Positions 25,201-37,796 of a stretch of 64,000 bases of DNA are shown here, one piece after another. The DNA is from Onchocerca volvulus (Eukaryota; Nematoda; Chromadorea; Rhabditida; Onchocercidae), in contig HG738139.1 in the NCBI GenBank assembly GCA_000499405.2, positions 7,774,616-7,838,615 on the forward strand, given 5' to 3'. The notes below the pieces were generated by a model that did no database searches, had not been told where the DNA came from, and saw nothing but the letters and a program-made list of their open reading frames with translations. Made by a program: the position numbers and the translations under genes. Numbering within the stretch: the stretch's first letter is position 1; every line of letters begins with the position of its first letter.

Positions 25201-28071
25201 AAAATTTCCAAAAATGGTGCATGAAAGAACTTGTTAACATACGACAAAAAAAAAATGTGAGTTGAAACTACTGTGCTGTAAAATGATCCTCCTTCTTCTT
25301 TGTCTAATAAATGACTCTTCTGTTTTAACAATTAGCAAACAAGTAAACATCTGATCCGATAAGGAATATATTGTTAACTTGATACAAAAAAAAAAAGAAA
25401 AAAGAAAAACTAATTACATGCTTTACCATTTTTTGCTCTGTCCAACTTCTAAATCTATATACCCATTACAAAATGCACTGCTCTTTAGTGCTTTCCCGCC
25501 TATGTTTAAAAAAAAAAAAACTATGAAAAGAAAACCTGAAAATGCACATCAAACTCTGATACTAATCAAACAAAAAACACTACGTAGCGAGAAACAGAGA
25601 TGAGCTCTTCAAACTGTATTAAGAGAACCAAAAAAAACGAATTCACATTTGCATGTCTATTAAAACGTTGTTTACCTGCCATCCGAGAATTTAACTTCAG
25701 TACTGCATTTATTCAGCAGCAACATGAATGCAACTTGTTCAAGCGCACTGCCAATAACAGAACACCATTTGATATCACTAACTGCAGCTTCAACAACTGC
25801 ATCTAAATTGCCTTTCAAAGTTTCCACATCACAGTCACCCATAACATCACGAATCCAAGCACTTCGTTTTAACCGGTTACAATGTTTCTGTAGCTTCACG
25901 ATATTCTGTTTTAGCTCTGCCATACTCACCGAATGATATCGTGTTGTGTTACATAGCGAGAGCAGAGATATCAATGCAAATTTATTGCATGATACAAGCT
26001 GCCGATGGCGCTAAAATGTTATATTTATTCCTAGAAGAAGTGAAAGAAGTCATCTGTGAGTCATTCTTACATTTTTAATAGTTATTAAAGAAAGACCGTC
26101 GTACTTCCACCCAATCTCTCGAAGTAAAAAAATAAAAACAATTTTATGCTATTATCAGAACTTGATACAAGAAAGCATCCCGAAAATTTAACCTTCAGTC
26201 GAGCAAGAAACAATTTTGGAACGGTGACGCTGGACTCAAATAATTCATGAAGTTCAATCGACAACATATACAAATCTTCGAATGGAAAATCCGTTTTTGC
26301 CAATAAATGGTCACATATCTTAACGTATTCGAAAAATTAGGTGTATAAAGCTTCCAAATTATCAAGATAATGAGGTCGCTCAACTTGGAAAATAATATTT
26401 TTATTCATACTAAAGTATGACTGGAATACGAGATCATCCCTCAAGTCTGTGTATTCTCCTCTGTTTGTTTTCAAGTGAAACCTGAATTGATAAGACCAAT
26501 CAGAACGGTTAAACGATAAAATCAATACAACAAATTACTTGTTCTCCTTTCCAGTTAATCATCTCGGGAAGTACAATAATCAATTTCAAACAGATTTCTG
26601 GTATCGCTTCGGTTTGCAACATTTGTTCCACAAATAAACCAAGGATTTCATACAGGGAACATTTTCTACAACATCACATTAAATATGCAGCAACATGCAA
26701 TTCATAATTAACACTACCAGCAAAAAATTAATTTGATGACATAATTTTACCTCAGCATAATGACGAGTTCTTTGAACGAATTGCAGCTTACAACATCATT
26801 TAATAATTTCAGCAAAAAGACGATGCGATATTCTACACAGCTAACAGTGTTTTCCTGCCATTCGATTAACTTATCCTCTGACTTTACCAAACACTGAAGA
26901 AATACGATTGTGGCACTTAACCATCTGAAATATCAACACTCCATTCAGATATTGCTTCATTTAGCAGCTAGTAATATTATATTGCATTTGTAAGTATAAG
27001 ATATATGAAATAAAAACCTTTTTTTCAGCACCCATCCGTTCATGAAATTCTCTGCAATATATTTACCAAAAAGTTTTGTATCTCTTCCATTCATTTTGCA
27101 TATCTGAAGAATGATGGTATTGATAGATACTTGCATGTTTTGTCTGCTAAAAAAAGGCCTACTTGAAGTCTCAAGAATTTCGTTCATTATATTCTATAAT
27201 TAAAGATCGCAGTCTCAGGGCACTATAAAATGAAATAACTAATAATATTAGATATTATAGAGAGATGACCAAAGGAATTACAAAAACTGTATAAAAACTT
27301 TCCGATCAAAAACAGTTTTGTATTTTATATACATTCAGCACTAAGATTTCACTTCTCAGTGACTAATTATTTGAGCATTATGCAACTAAAATGTCTATAA
27401 AATCAGAAAAGAATGTTACAAATTTTACATCCCATCCATTTCAAGTGAATATTTTCCTTTCATTATTCTGTAATAAATATAAAATATACTTCCTCTTCAA
27501 GTATACTGTGCAGCATTATAGCGGGTTCATATTCAAAATTGTCAGTTTTCATTATTTCCATAACTAGCAATAACATCGGTAAAATGTAATCCGCTTTAGC
27601 ATTCACATGACCTATGGCAATGTACCAACTTTTGACAAAGTTCGAAAATAGCTTTCCTCCATCTTTTTCGCATTGCTGCTTCACAAAATTTGTAAAATTC
27701 TGCTGAAAAGAAATCTCTTCAAGACCTATCTAAAAAGAAAACACCCACGGTTCTTTCCTTCCTTCCCTCTATCCCTACTCTTTTGACGACAGGTCAGCAA
27801 AAGTTCGATAATGCTCAAACCTATGATAGATAATCCTTCACAAGTACCATTAGGTAAAAGAAATATCGTAAAAGAAATGACCTACCCAACGACGCTCCTC
27901 TGATAACTGTGACAGAATCTTGGTTATTTGTTGCACATACTTTTCATTGTTTTGAGGGCATCCACTCATAACATACTTATCGACCTGAGCACAGAATTGT
28001 ATGCAAAAACTTTCATGAGTTCGAACATGTTGGGAACTCTGTGTAGGATATGTCACGTCCGTAGTATCCAT
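19216..28071 (-). CDS. fnci-1: FANCI, Fanconi anaemia ID2 complex subunit
   Basis: Partner of FANCD2 in the DNA clamp that is monoubiquitinated during interstrand-crosslink repair in the nucleus. Exons (minus strand): 27886-28071, 27490-27729, 27018-27193, 26751-26924, 26539-26665, 26385-26420, 26193-26318, 25676-26010, 24929-25080, 24655-24785, 24266-24484, 24064-24206, 23640-23802, 23381-23533, 23074-23201, 22824-23000, 22141-22277 (or to 22256), 21842-21982, 21194-21460, 20905-21041, 20645-20783, 20368-20525, 19936-20070, 19749-19805, 19216-19476. Phases agree throughout; 1365 aa, close to human FANCI (1328). Identification rests on the pattern ILKRTFSQPASVKSMLYRG (human LRRCLSQQADVRLMLYEG), the preceding helix-rich segment with an S/TQ pair (SQSFATFSTQ), REELNEVLKEKSAKRK, and a C-terminal VRDFRIDVEKL followed by a basic nuclear-localisation tail PVKKRARIEKE. 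The least certain junctions are 26385-26420, 22277 and 20368/20070. The intron 23803-24063 uses a GC donor. Confidence 0.87.
23996..24028. repeat. Short (TA)n microsatellite in fnci-1 intron
   Basis: A tract of alternating T and A around 24004-24027 lies within the GC-AG intron of fnci-1, a short distance from its GC donor. Simple repeat; length likely polymorphic. Confidence 0.8.
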
Positions 28072-29023
28072 GACACGAAGCTATCACTAGATCAATGAAA
28101 GATGAAGATTAAAAGGTATCCCTTCAGTCTGTGCAAGTATATAAATGAGAATATAAATGACAAAAACTGAATAGGCAACAAGAATACAATTGATAACTCG
28201 TAATTGCTGTTGTTATCTGTAATTTTATCAAATGAGTTGATAATTACTTGTCTCAATTAACCACAAGGCAGTTCTTTATAAATAACAATAACGATTATTT
28301 AAGTCACTCCTCTGATACTGCCCGACTAGAGCTACTTGCAGAATTGTGAGGAAAGGATTGGCACATAATCCATTCGACCTAACTCATTTAAGTAAATGAA
28401 CTTATAATGAATTTATGAGTGTTCTATTGATTCGCACGATTTACGTCGCTTGGATCTGCGACTGAAAGATCAGACAGACCTATCTTCTCCTATATTACCT
28501 TTATCCACTCTCCGCAAAAAACAACCTAACAACAATGAAATCACAATGAATGCCAGTCTTTCTGACATTTCCCGCAATTTCTCCTTCAAATTTTGAAAGA
28601 ACGAATAATAGAGAACTATCCATGGGAGACAAGTACTATACATCAGAGATAACAAACAGCGACGAGATATTGTGCTAAAAGAATAGACGCTGTGATGCCA
28701 TACGCTACCAATTTTTAGCATTTCGACGCTCACGCTTCAACGCAAATTGGTTTCCCGTTCCCGAGATTGACCGGGAGTCGGTGTTTTACAATAAATCCCG
28801 TTTCCGGGAGAAGAAGGGAATATTTGCACCTTAAGGTTTTTTGCTATTCCATCTTGAGTATTTTTAGGTGATACCACTAGAAGGATCATATGAAATATAT
28901 CCGTTTAGATGAGACACTCATCCCTACAATCTGTGATTATAACCTAATCTGAACTAATCAGTCCAACAACTTTCCCTCGTTTTCCTGATGTATCTCTCCT
29001 CTTTGTGCATTTTGCAGAATTGT
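28072..29023. other. Divergent promoter region, fnci-1 / ZNRD2-like gene
   Basis: About 950 bp between two divergent start codons. A T-rich stretch ending TTTGCAG at 29012-29017 precedes the ZNRD2-like ATG and could be a spliced-leader acceptor. A minus-strand open frame (28470-28733) has no supporting features. Confidence 0.55.
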
Positions 29024-30023
29024 ATGGGTCATCATCAATTCGACATCACTTCGAGGAGTAAATTACTGAAAACTGAAGCTGATATTGCCGGTCAAATTGA
29101 AGGAATGGATTTAAACGGTTTGCAGCGAGTAACACAGGTAGGCAGATCATCTCGTTATTGGCACATTTTTTCGACTCACGAAATCTCATTAAGAGGATAA
29201 GTCAAAATGTTCCAAAATTGTTTCCACAACTAGCTACATTTGGTATAGTGCTGCTTTTACTAGAAGCAATTTAATCACCGAATAACTAAAGCTTTTGTAA
29301 TCTCATAATAGTTTCTTTTTAAAAATACGTATTATATTTTTTTTCCAGGAGCATCAACAATTACTGGAACAAACAAGACATAATCTTCGTGATCGCATAT
29401 CATCGCGTATGGGCGAATTACTTCTTTTAGGTCAGACTATGCTCAATGAATATTGCGAGTTGTGTGCGGTGAGTTCGGTTCATAGGCAAGTTTATAAAAT
29501 AAATAATAGTATGTCGGGATCCTTGATTCCTATCCAGTTTTGTACGGAGGTTTTGGGTTTTTGGCTTTATGAATTTTACGTTTAGGCCTACAACTCGATC
29601 AGTATATATCATGGATGACACAAAAAATATATTCATTTTGCACTGTTTGTTATCGTAGAATTTTATTATTTAAAAGAGATTTCAAATAACAATATTATTG
29701 TTAGTAAGAAATTTGTTCAGCAAAATTTCAATACTTGCAGGGTATTTTAATGGAGGACCGCCAAGGAGTTCGTTGCTGCGTCGCTTGTGATATGGTGAAT
29801 CAAGAGCTTTCAAGAGCACCGAATGACAGGATTCTAGTTGCAAATAACGGTATATTCTACTTGTTCTTTTTTTTTCTGAATCATTTTTTTTCTCAATAAT
29901 TAAGCATAAGTTTAGGTTAGAAATTTTTAAACTACTAGTTTTCAAAACTAAAGATTTATTCTATTAGGATTTTTTAAATTTAAAGTTTTGGTGGATTAAT
30001 TTTAAGTCTCGTATTGTAGGTTT

Positions 30024-30079
<56 letters not shown>

Positions 30080-31008
30080 TTTATGTTTTTTTTGTTCGAG
30101 TTTTTTGAATTGAGATCCTTTGAAGAGCAGTATTATGATATGTTTGGGTATTTTGTTCGTAAGTTATTATATTTTTTCAGGTATTCATTTTGGTAAAATG
30201 TTTGGTATTCAGATTTTATTGTATTGATTTTTCTTAGAAGTATTTTTCTTTTGTTAACTTATTCTCATAGTACAAGTAATATCTAGTGCATGGGATATTT
30301 TCCTGAGTTTTGTAGTATAGTGAACTTTAGAACTATGATTTCAGATGATCTGAATGATTTGAATGATCCTGTGATTGAGCAGAGCAGCATGAATCGAAGT
30401 AATGAAGTTTTGCAATCGCCGGCACAATTTTCTTCAGCGAATTCTGCCACAAGATTTTTTGTGAGGATTAGTTGAGCTAATAATTTCTTATTTTTCATGA
30501 GAAATCAGAGACTGAGGGATGTCTATAGTTTCTAATAGCATCCTTAACGATTTAGCATTACAAGTAATGCCATATCGAACTGTATCTAATTTTGTTTTTA
30601 TAAGTTAGTAGACGTACTCTTCGTCAACACTCAGAATCGGAGTTTTTTTTTTTTTTTTTTAGCATTCACCAATTGAAAGAGAAGATTTATTTACACGAAA
30701 TCTTCGCAGTCGTCGACTCTCTGTAGAAGATGGCGTATCACAAGTATGTTTTCTTTATGAAACTTATAGTTGATTTACAGGAATTTATTCGTTATTTAGA
30801 TAAATAAATACATGAAGCTTTTGGTCTTTTTCAGCATGTTGGTTTCCTTAGATCTAGAAGTGTTAAAATGGCACTGCATGCGGTCGACGATAAACTAAAG
30901 TGGTGCGCAGAACGATTGAAAAGCTGCGAAAATGTGGAAGAAGTAATGAAACTATACGAAGCTATTGATCGTGGCATTAGAATTCTGGGACATTTCATGG
31001 GTACTTGA
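29024..31008 (+). CDS. ZNRD2 (SSSCA1)-like zinc ribbon protein
   Basis: Homologue of the Sjogren's syndrome/scleroderma autoantigen 1 family (ZNRD2), a small zinc-ribbon protein of poorly defined role, suggested to act in mitosis. Exons: 29024-29137, 29349-29468, 29741-29849, 30345-30460, 30663-30743, 30835-31008; phases fit and give 237 aa. The family core is clear: RDRISSRMGELLLLGQTML matches the conserved RISxxMGDYLLRGYRML region; the zinc ligands are C74-x2-C77 (CELC) and C91-x2-C94 (CVAC). The C-terminal helix (KMALHAVDDKLKWCAERLK...) matches the second conserved block. The linker between them is Ser/Asn-rich. The start was chosen because the ATG lies 6 bases after a T-rich acceptor and the frame is open from there. 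Human ZNRD2 is slightly shorter (199 aa). Confidence 0.86.
30027..30076. repeat. 50-base poly-T tract in an intron
   Basis: An uninterrupted run of about 50 thymines lies in intron 3 of the ZNRD2-like gene (29850-30344). It may be a polyA-tail remnant of a minus-strand retro-insertion or simple slippage; no flanking retrosequence is recognisable. The exact length is likely unreliable in sequencing. Confidence 0.9.
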
Positions 31009-31111
31009 TGTGTTTCTGAGTGCACCTTGATTCTGCATAAATTCTTTATCTTATCTCAAAGTATGAATAAGCTAAGATGATTATCTAGTTAATGATGGAA
31101 TTTCCCTTCAA

Positions 31112-31160
<49 letters not shown>

Positions 31161-31672
31161 TGTTCCCATCCAAATTTTTCTGCCTTCCCTCTAAATTATA
31201 TATTGGAAATAGTATAATATACAAATCAGAAATACAATAATGGATTGCATCAAAACGTCCCTGTGCAGTCTAAAATGAGGTCGGAATCACTGCCGAATTT
31301 TAGCTCTTTGTGTCCGTTAGACACAGATTCTTTCATGAAAACGTCCAGACCCTTTGTTAAGAAAATCTAATTTTGGACGGATAGTATGCTTTCTCCATCT
31401 TCTTACCCATATTGGGTACCTTATGCTGCAAGTAAAGTTGCACTAGAAATTATGGTAAAGATATATGCATCTGAGACAAAACATACAAAACTGTGCGTAA
31501 ATGCTGTGTATCCAGAGGGATCTGTTGACAGTTAACAGTAGATAATCACTTTTATTATATGTTAAAATTGGCAAGCCACGCTTGATTTCGCTAACAGCTC
31601 CTTATATCGTGTTTATACCTTGACTCTCTATCCCCAAGTATAAAAAAAGACGTTTTGTAAGGGCAGTTGGGC
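31009..31672. other. Intergenic region upstream of tRNA
   Basis: Non-coding stretch between the ZNRD2-like gene and the tRNA. Contains an (AT)n microsatellite at about 31119-31157. Nothing else recognised. Confidence 0.6.
31119..31157. repeat. (AT)n dinucleotide microsatellite
   Basis: About 39 bases of perfect alternating A and T in intergenic DNA just downstream of the ZNRD2-like stop codon. Confidence 0.92.
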
Positions 31673-31744
31673 AGCAGCGTGGCGCAGTGGAAGCGTGCTG
31701 GGCCCATAACCCAGAGGTCGGTGGATCGAAACCACTCGCTGCTA
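31673..31744 (+). tRNA. Initiator tRNA-Met (CAT)
   Basis: 72-nt cloverleaf. Acceptor stem AGCAGCG pairs with CGCTGCT, and the discriminator is A. The anticodon loop is CCCATAACC with anticodon CAT, flanked by the three G:C pairs (GGG/CCC) typical of initiators. The A1:U72 end pair and the T-loop ATCGAAA (A at position 54 instead of T) mark it as eukaryotic initiator rather than elongator Met. No intron; a short T-run (31756-31759) lies shortly downstream and could end Pol III transcription. Internal A and B boxes supply the promoter. Confidence 0.96.
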
Positions 31745-31859
31745 AATTCTTATGTCTTTTGCCTGACATATTTCTCAGTTTTTCTTTCTTACGATGCGGT
31801 AAAATAGCTGTTGCATGTTTAAAAAATAAACAGCGAGATAAAGAAACAATGTTGAGATG

Positions 31860-34800
31860 TCACACGGCTGATTCCTTTGTTACTTTGGCCGGTTTCGATT
31901 CGACACTGCTTGTTATTAATTCAGTGCTCTGCTTGCTCTTCTGTTGGATCGTACCACTCTTCATTTTCGTTTTTGGAGTTTCAGAATTCAAGTTTTTTTC
32001 TTCATTCATCTTTTCCTGGCGTTGTTTAACCTCCTGAATGCCTAATGTAATTTTTATGCTTAACAGTTAACAATAAAAATCGATATACTAAGGAAATGAT
32101 AAAGAAAGTGAGTAATAGAGAGGGAGGTAGCCAAGTACGTTCTATTAAATTGCAAAAGACTGGTGAACACTTCATCTTGAAAAGATATATTCAGCATTCA
32201 ATGCTTCAGTAAAAAATTTCTACAAACAGAATATGGTGATCTGCGTTGCGATAGATGGTGAACTGAACAATCATATCATTTTGCATTAATCATTGAATTA
32301 TTACATCTTGCATTATGTATTTTCAACATTGAAAAGAATAACTTACTTCTAGGTATTGTTTCTCAGCTAATTTGTACTCGTATTCTCGCTTAGCACGATC
32401 TTCCGACAAAATAATAAGAATAATGACCACTGGCGAAAGGATTAGTCCTACAATCAACGGATACGTCCACCAGTAATTGCGCTATAAATGGCAGTTGACG
32501 AAGAAATTCATTTATACACCTTTAATTTGTACTGTTTCTCGCTAATAATAAGTAGTAGCATAGCTTTACACTAAATCAGAAGCTGTCAAAAAACATACAT
32601 GAATGAAGCCCACAACATCAGTCCTCTTGGGTAAATCGCAATCGATTCCATCGTAACCATCAAAGCATTCGCACCGGAAGCCGCGCACAAAACTGATATC
32701 CTGTATACAACTACCCATTACACAGGTTTGTAAACCTGCAATATGATAAGCTTAGAAGCAAGTTGAACTAAGAACTTTTATATTGTATTAATGCCAAGAA
32801 AACGAAAGAAAATAAAAGTGTTTTTTCTTTGCTTTCTTTCCTTTCTGTGCTTTTATGATAAAGTGTTTTCTTTCAAAATAATTAGTGTTCTGATTAACGA
32901 CAGATTCGAGCTGACGCATTAGACATCCTATTTACTTCTTAATTCCAATTTCTGATGCTTTCGTCGCTGGATTTTTTAGTAGAATAGCAACCTCAGGAAT
33001 TATCTACCATAATCCGCAGGTTTTCCCTACTTATCTTTCTTCGATTTATTCTCTTAGAATTTTTCACCTTTCATTATACACGGAGATAGCTGTTGTTCGC
33101 AAAATGAACCAGTGAAACCAAGACGGCAGCGACATCTAAAGCATCCATCCAGAATTATTTTCAGTTTGTTTTTGAGAGATGTTAATAGAAGCAAGCGTTT
33201 GCCATACGTGGAATAAACTTATTATTTCAGGATACAACAAACAAAACTATTTCCTTACATATAATTAAATTCGTTTTCTGAATCGACGACGCATTCTGCT
33301 CCATTTTGACATTTATGTTGATCGCATGCATTCGCTTCTTTCTCACAGAATGGCGGTAATAGACCATGCGGACACAGACATCTATTTCAGCATGAACACA
33401 TTTCAAGAATATAATTATCAGATGGCGCATTAAGTGATGTCATTACTTATAGGTAAGCAAATCTGAAGAACTTCCGGAGTTTAGTTGAGACTGAAAATAA
33501 AATTATGTGAAGTATGACCTGAATCCTCGACGCTTCTCTTCGTCAGAACAAAGCTGCAAGTTGTTCAGGTCGGATGCCTCACAAGGATAGCAAAGACCAT
33601 CGTTCTTGCACATTTGTTGGGTACATATGCCAAAATCGGCTTTTATGCACTTCACCGCTGAAATTAAGTAAAATAAAATGCATCTCATTCTTGCTTTCTC
33701 GTTCTTCATCTTAATAAGTTCGTTTTTCAATTTAGAAGTAACGGAAAAATGAAGGAAGAATAGTTTATATAAAAATTGATTTCAAAGAAATGGAGATAAT
33801 ATTTCATCGTATCATTTCGAATAAATTATACCAGTACAACAGGAATTATTCTAGTAAGAATAGAACTTGCAAACGTACTATTGTTAGGTCCAGTAAAATC
33901 AGGATCCTGATTTATCTCACATAAGCAAGTATAGCCGAGAGAATATTTCTCACGCTGTTCGATTGGTACCGCAACGCATAAACTACCGGGAGAACAAGCG
34001 TTGTTGTAGCATGGTTCCTCGATGTCGCATTTTTCTCCTGTCCAACCATCGTAACAACTTCAATTTGTGTAGCTCCTTAGATGCCTTCACAATGTTTGGA
34101 GAAGGATAAGATGAAATCTTCCGAAACACATTCTCCTTCTAGACGAAACGTGTCATCTCAGATAACACAAGGCTTCGCTGTGTGTCCCTTCAAACAAAGT
34201 GCCATACAAGCTTGAATAATGCAGAAAAAAGATTCAAATCATACTCGCATGCATAGTCGTGCATTGTTTTGCCAACGCAGGTACCATGTTCACCACACTT
34301 CTCTTCTGCAAAATATTTGTGTAACGCTGGCAAACAAAAAGTTTCTAGTCTCTGTCTTACCAGGAGTACGTGGATCATACGTGGATGCATCACACGGCGA
34401 GTTTACGTGCTTTTCACAAAGAATCCCTTCATCTAAGCCGACGCATTGACAAGCAGGAATTATGTAAGATGTTGTATTGTCTTCACCTGAAATGTATTTC
34501 TTTAAGCGAAGATATCTGGTTTGTCTTCGAGATAAGGTCAAAAAAAATAAGCTGCGGGAGGGTAAGGATCAAGCGTCATCGAGGGGAATTGTTTGCTTTT
34601 GTTTTGATTAAGCAAAAAACATCCTAGAGTTCCCAGACAAATATGACAGTACAATTAGAATTGAAGTAGTTCTGAGAGAATTAATTCTTATCATATTCCT
34701 CTCATCTCTCTACAAATTTATTACCAAAATGTCCTTCGACATCGCACAGACCTCCATTGAGACAAAATCGTGCTGCGGATTCGCATGGCTTACCGCAAGC

Positions 34801-37796
34801 TTGAAGAATCTAAAGAACAAATCAGTAAAGCAATATGTTTAATGCACATATACATCTACCGTAACTCATGCAGGAGCGTGTGACACACGTAATATTATAC
34901 CTACCGTACCTCTTCCATATATTGCAATGTCTTCTTCTGAGAATATTCGTCCAGACAATCAGCTGCATAATCCTTCGCATTCTTTCGGCATGGGAAGCAC
35001 TCGTCATAGATTCTTTCATTACCGGTAACTATTAGTCGTTCGCAGTGTTCACCTGGAAAAGTCGTCGGTAGCCGTCGGTATATTTTTACGACATGTCAAC
35101 TCATGGAAGCATATCTCAGTACATTGAAAGAGGGACATTTAATATCACATTGTGATAATGGACCCATCAAAGAATGTGAAGACAGATGAAGTACCTTCAA
35201 AGTTGGCAGCCACTCCATAAACATTACGTGGAGGGCACTTGCACCTAGCCGCATAGGTCACTTCTCCATCGGTATGGTTCAGCACCAATTCGTTCATACA
35301 GATGCCACCATTATAACAGGTGTAATCCCTACACGGTAACAGTATTTCACACTGCAATCAAACTTACGTTCGCTGCAGTTAAACACTACTGTAAGCAAGA
35401 TGGAATGCAACGACCATCGAATATCTGTGAGACAATTCATTGGAATGTATTAGGAAGAAAAAATCTAGCAAAATACATTGTTCGATTCATCACAGAGGAC
35501 AATGGAATGTCAGGATTGAATATGACATCCTCGAAGATACAACCGTCGTTTGTGCTAACTTCTAATATGCAATTATAAAGATTATTTAATGAAGAATAAA
35601 GAGAGGGTTGAAAGGTTGGCTTGACAGTAATCCAAAAAAAAAGTAATGAAAATATAGCCAACTCTTTTTCCAGTATGATGCTCTTGACATTGGCAATCAC
35701 ATTCCGCGGTACCATCTGTTCTGTTCACGAATTTGCCTACACCTTTATGTAGACAATAATCTTGCTCACATTCACGCAACTCTTCCGAATATTCGCACAG
35801 TGAACCGGTGAAACCTTGCCGACACCAACATCTGAAATTTATTCAAAAATTTGAAAGAATTTAGTAAAGAGAAAAGTAGCGTGATTTTTGAAGCAAAATT
35901 AAGGATATTCGATTGTCTATGCATGAAATAAACATACTCATATTGAATCCATTTTATTACTTTTGTATCCGTAAAATTCTCCACAGCTTCGTCCTTTCTC
36001 GTGATGGACACTATCTGACGTTTCTGTTGGATACTGTAAGCGATATCCATTATCATTAACGATAAAAAACAATGAAATTTATCGATTGTTTTCAGAATAA
36101 TCATCATCATTTTATGTGTTTATAGATTAAGATGTATGAACCAGGAGAGTACCATAGAGAAGAGAGCCACTGTATCAGACAACTTTGATTAGGTTTTCTA
36201 AGTTGCAGTCATTACCTATAGCATGTCGCATCGTTTTGACATAAATTTTCCTTGCAACTTGTTTGATCGGCCAAAAATTCGCATGTTTTTCCATAATGAG
36301 TTGGAAGGCACTGACAGTAATAACTAAAATCACTTCAGTATTTAAAGCAATAGTAATCATTCTCATAGATTGTTCTCGGAACGCATCATATTTATGTTTT
36401 TTTTGTGCGATCATATGTTGATAATATTGGTCAAGTCAAAGACTACATTGAAATCTTGGACGAATAATTTGCTTCAAATCTTGGATGAATAATTTGCAGA
36501 TAATTTTGTATTTACACTTATTGTAATTTCACCAATAATATTTCAGTATGGAGCTACTAGATACAATAACATCCAATACAGCTAAATTAGGTATGTTGGT
36601 TCCCCGCCTCGAATATTGATTCGGCTTATTTCATGGAAATACATTTTAGTAGCTTAGGATTTTCAAATACAGGTTTATCGTGAAATGAAAATCTTAAAAT
36701 ATAAAGGAAAAGGCGTATTTAGGGACAAATTTTAATTTCAAATCATAACTAGACCAATCAGGTTTTTTGTGACACTGAGCTCTTTCAATCAAACTTCAGA
36801 ATTCCGAATCCAACATCAAATATCTTTCTTTTTCATGTTACAACCTCAGTTTTATTTATTTTCTTTTTGTCTTTTGATAATGGGAAATCTCAAGAACTTC
36901 GTACTTTTTGCTGTAAAAACTGAACTTCAAGCGGCAAAAATCTTTGCAAAGGGAAATAAATTCACTGCAGTCAAAACATATCCCATATACAATGAAATCC
37001 ATACATAAGCTTCAGTGTTAATCAAAGATATCATAGATGTCGAGGAAATGGGAATCAATGAATTTCGAAAATTCTTACGCTCCCTTTTTCGATACACATG
37101 TGCCCCCATTTTGACAAAGCTGTGTAATTTTGCAAGGATCAAAATTGGTCTCTATTTCGCCGGTTTGTTGCCGTCGATGTTTCGCATCCGGTATATCCGG
37201 TATTTTCGGTAAATTATGGAATCGTCTCATCAGTGATACGCTCTTTTCCAACTCTATAATCAATATCCATTACTACTTATTCGGTAATTGTTTAGAAATA
37301 TATATTTCTTTCAGAAATAGTTTGTTTGTGATGAGAAATTTACGTACTTCCTACAGATGTCTTTTTTCTTCGTTTTGCTTGAAATTCGAATTCAAATGTA
37401 CCGCAAATTACAGTGCCTGAATGGTAAGTTATTTGTGGGAAGCTCATTCGTGTAACATTTCTAGCATTATGTGATCATTCCATTCACACTTTAATAATAA
37501 TATCAAAAATATGTGGTACAAAGAGATATGCATAACAGGAAAACAGCGAAACATCAAGGAAAAAGAAAAAATTGACCAATACTCATCAAAGACAGAATAA
37601 GTGAGTTGAATTTAACATGAGATAGGTGAACCACAAAATGATTCAATTTTGCAAATTTCTGGATAGAGAATATGAAAGGCATACAAAATGGGGTCATTTT
37701 CTCCGAAATAATCTAAGCATAAAGAGATAGCAGAAATTTTGAATTACAGAATAGAAGAAGCTGGAATAGACCGATCGTTGTCATCGTTTGTTTCAT
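31860..37796 (-). CDS. Multi-EGF single-pass membrane protein, family not recognised
   Basis: Predicted type I membrane protein of 730 aa. Exons (minus strand): 37748-37796, 37348-37416, 37079-37253, 36216-36323, 35938-36033, 35663-35831, 35195-35351, 34910-35052, 34725-34809, 34361-34486, 34245-34305, 33879-34057, 33519-33657, 33259-33381, 33068-33135, 32599-32735, 32347-32481, 31860-32033; every phase fits. Order: signal peptide (MKQTMTTIGLFQLLLFC), a short non-EGF N-terminus (CGTFEFEFQAKRRKK), then about ten EGF-like modules (for example CQNGGTCVSKKGAYYCQC, CWCRQGFTGSLC, CDCYDGWTGEKC, CRCRLGFTGSFC, CECFDGYDGIDC), one transmembrane helix (PLIVGLILSPVVIILIIL) and a tail of about 75 residues rich in Lys, Glu, Ser and Thr. 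Several modules have long insertions between the third and fourth cysteines with N-glycosylation sequons, and I see no clear calcium-binding EGF signature. Likely a cell-surface adhesion or signalling protein; the function is not assignable from sequence alone. Confidence 0.84.

Noticed and set aside
26337..26525. Long minus-strand frame read straight through in the fnci-1 region
   Set aside because: It ends in a stop without a donor and cannot be entered in phase from exon 26539-26665; the 36-base exon inside it fits both phase and family similarity better.
28470..28733. Possible upstream exon for fnci-1
   Set aside because: Extending FANCI into this frame gives no similarity to its N-terminus, and the ATG at 28071 opens a well-phased exon.
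23995..31160. TA and AT tracts considered as CRISPR-like or origin repeats
   Set aside because: They are simple dinucleotide microsatellites in a eukaryotic genome, without spacers or associated genes.
34219..34627. Plus-strand open frames across the EGF gene
   Set aside because: They are antisense shadows of cysteine-rich exons on the minus strand.
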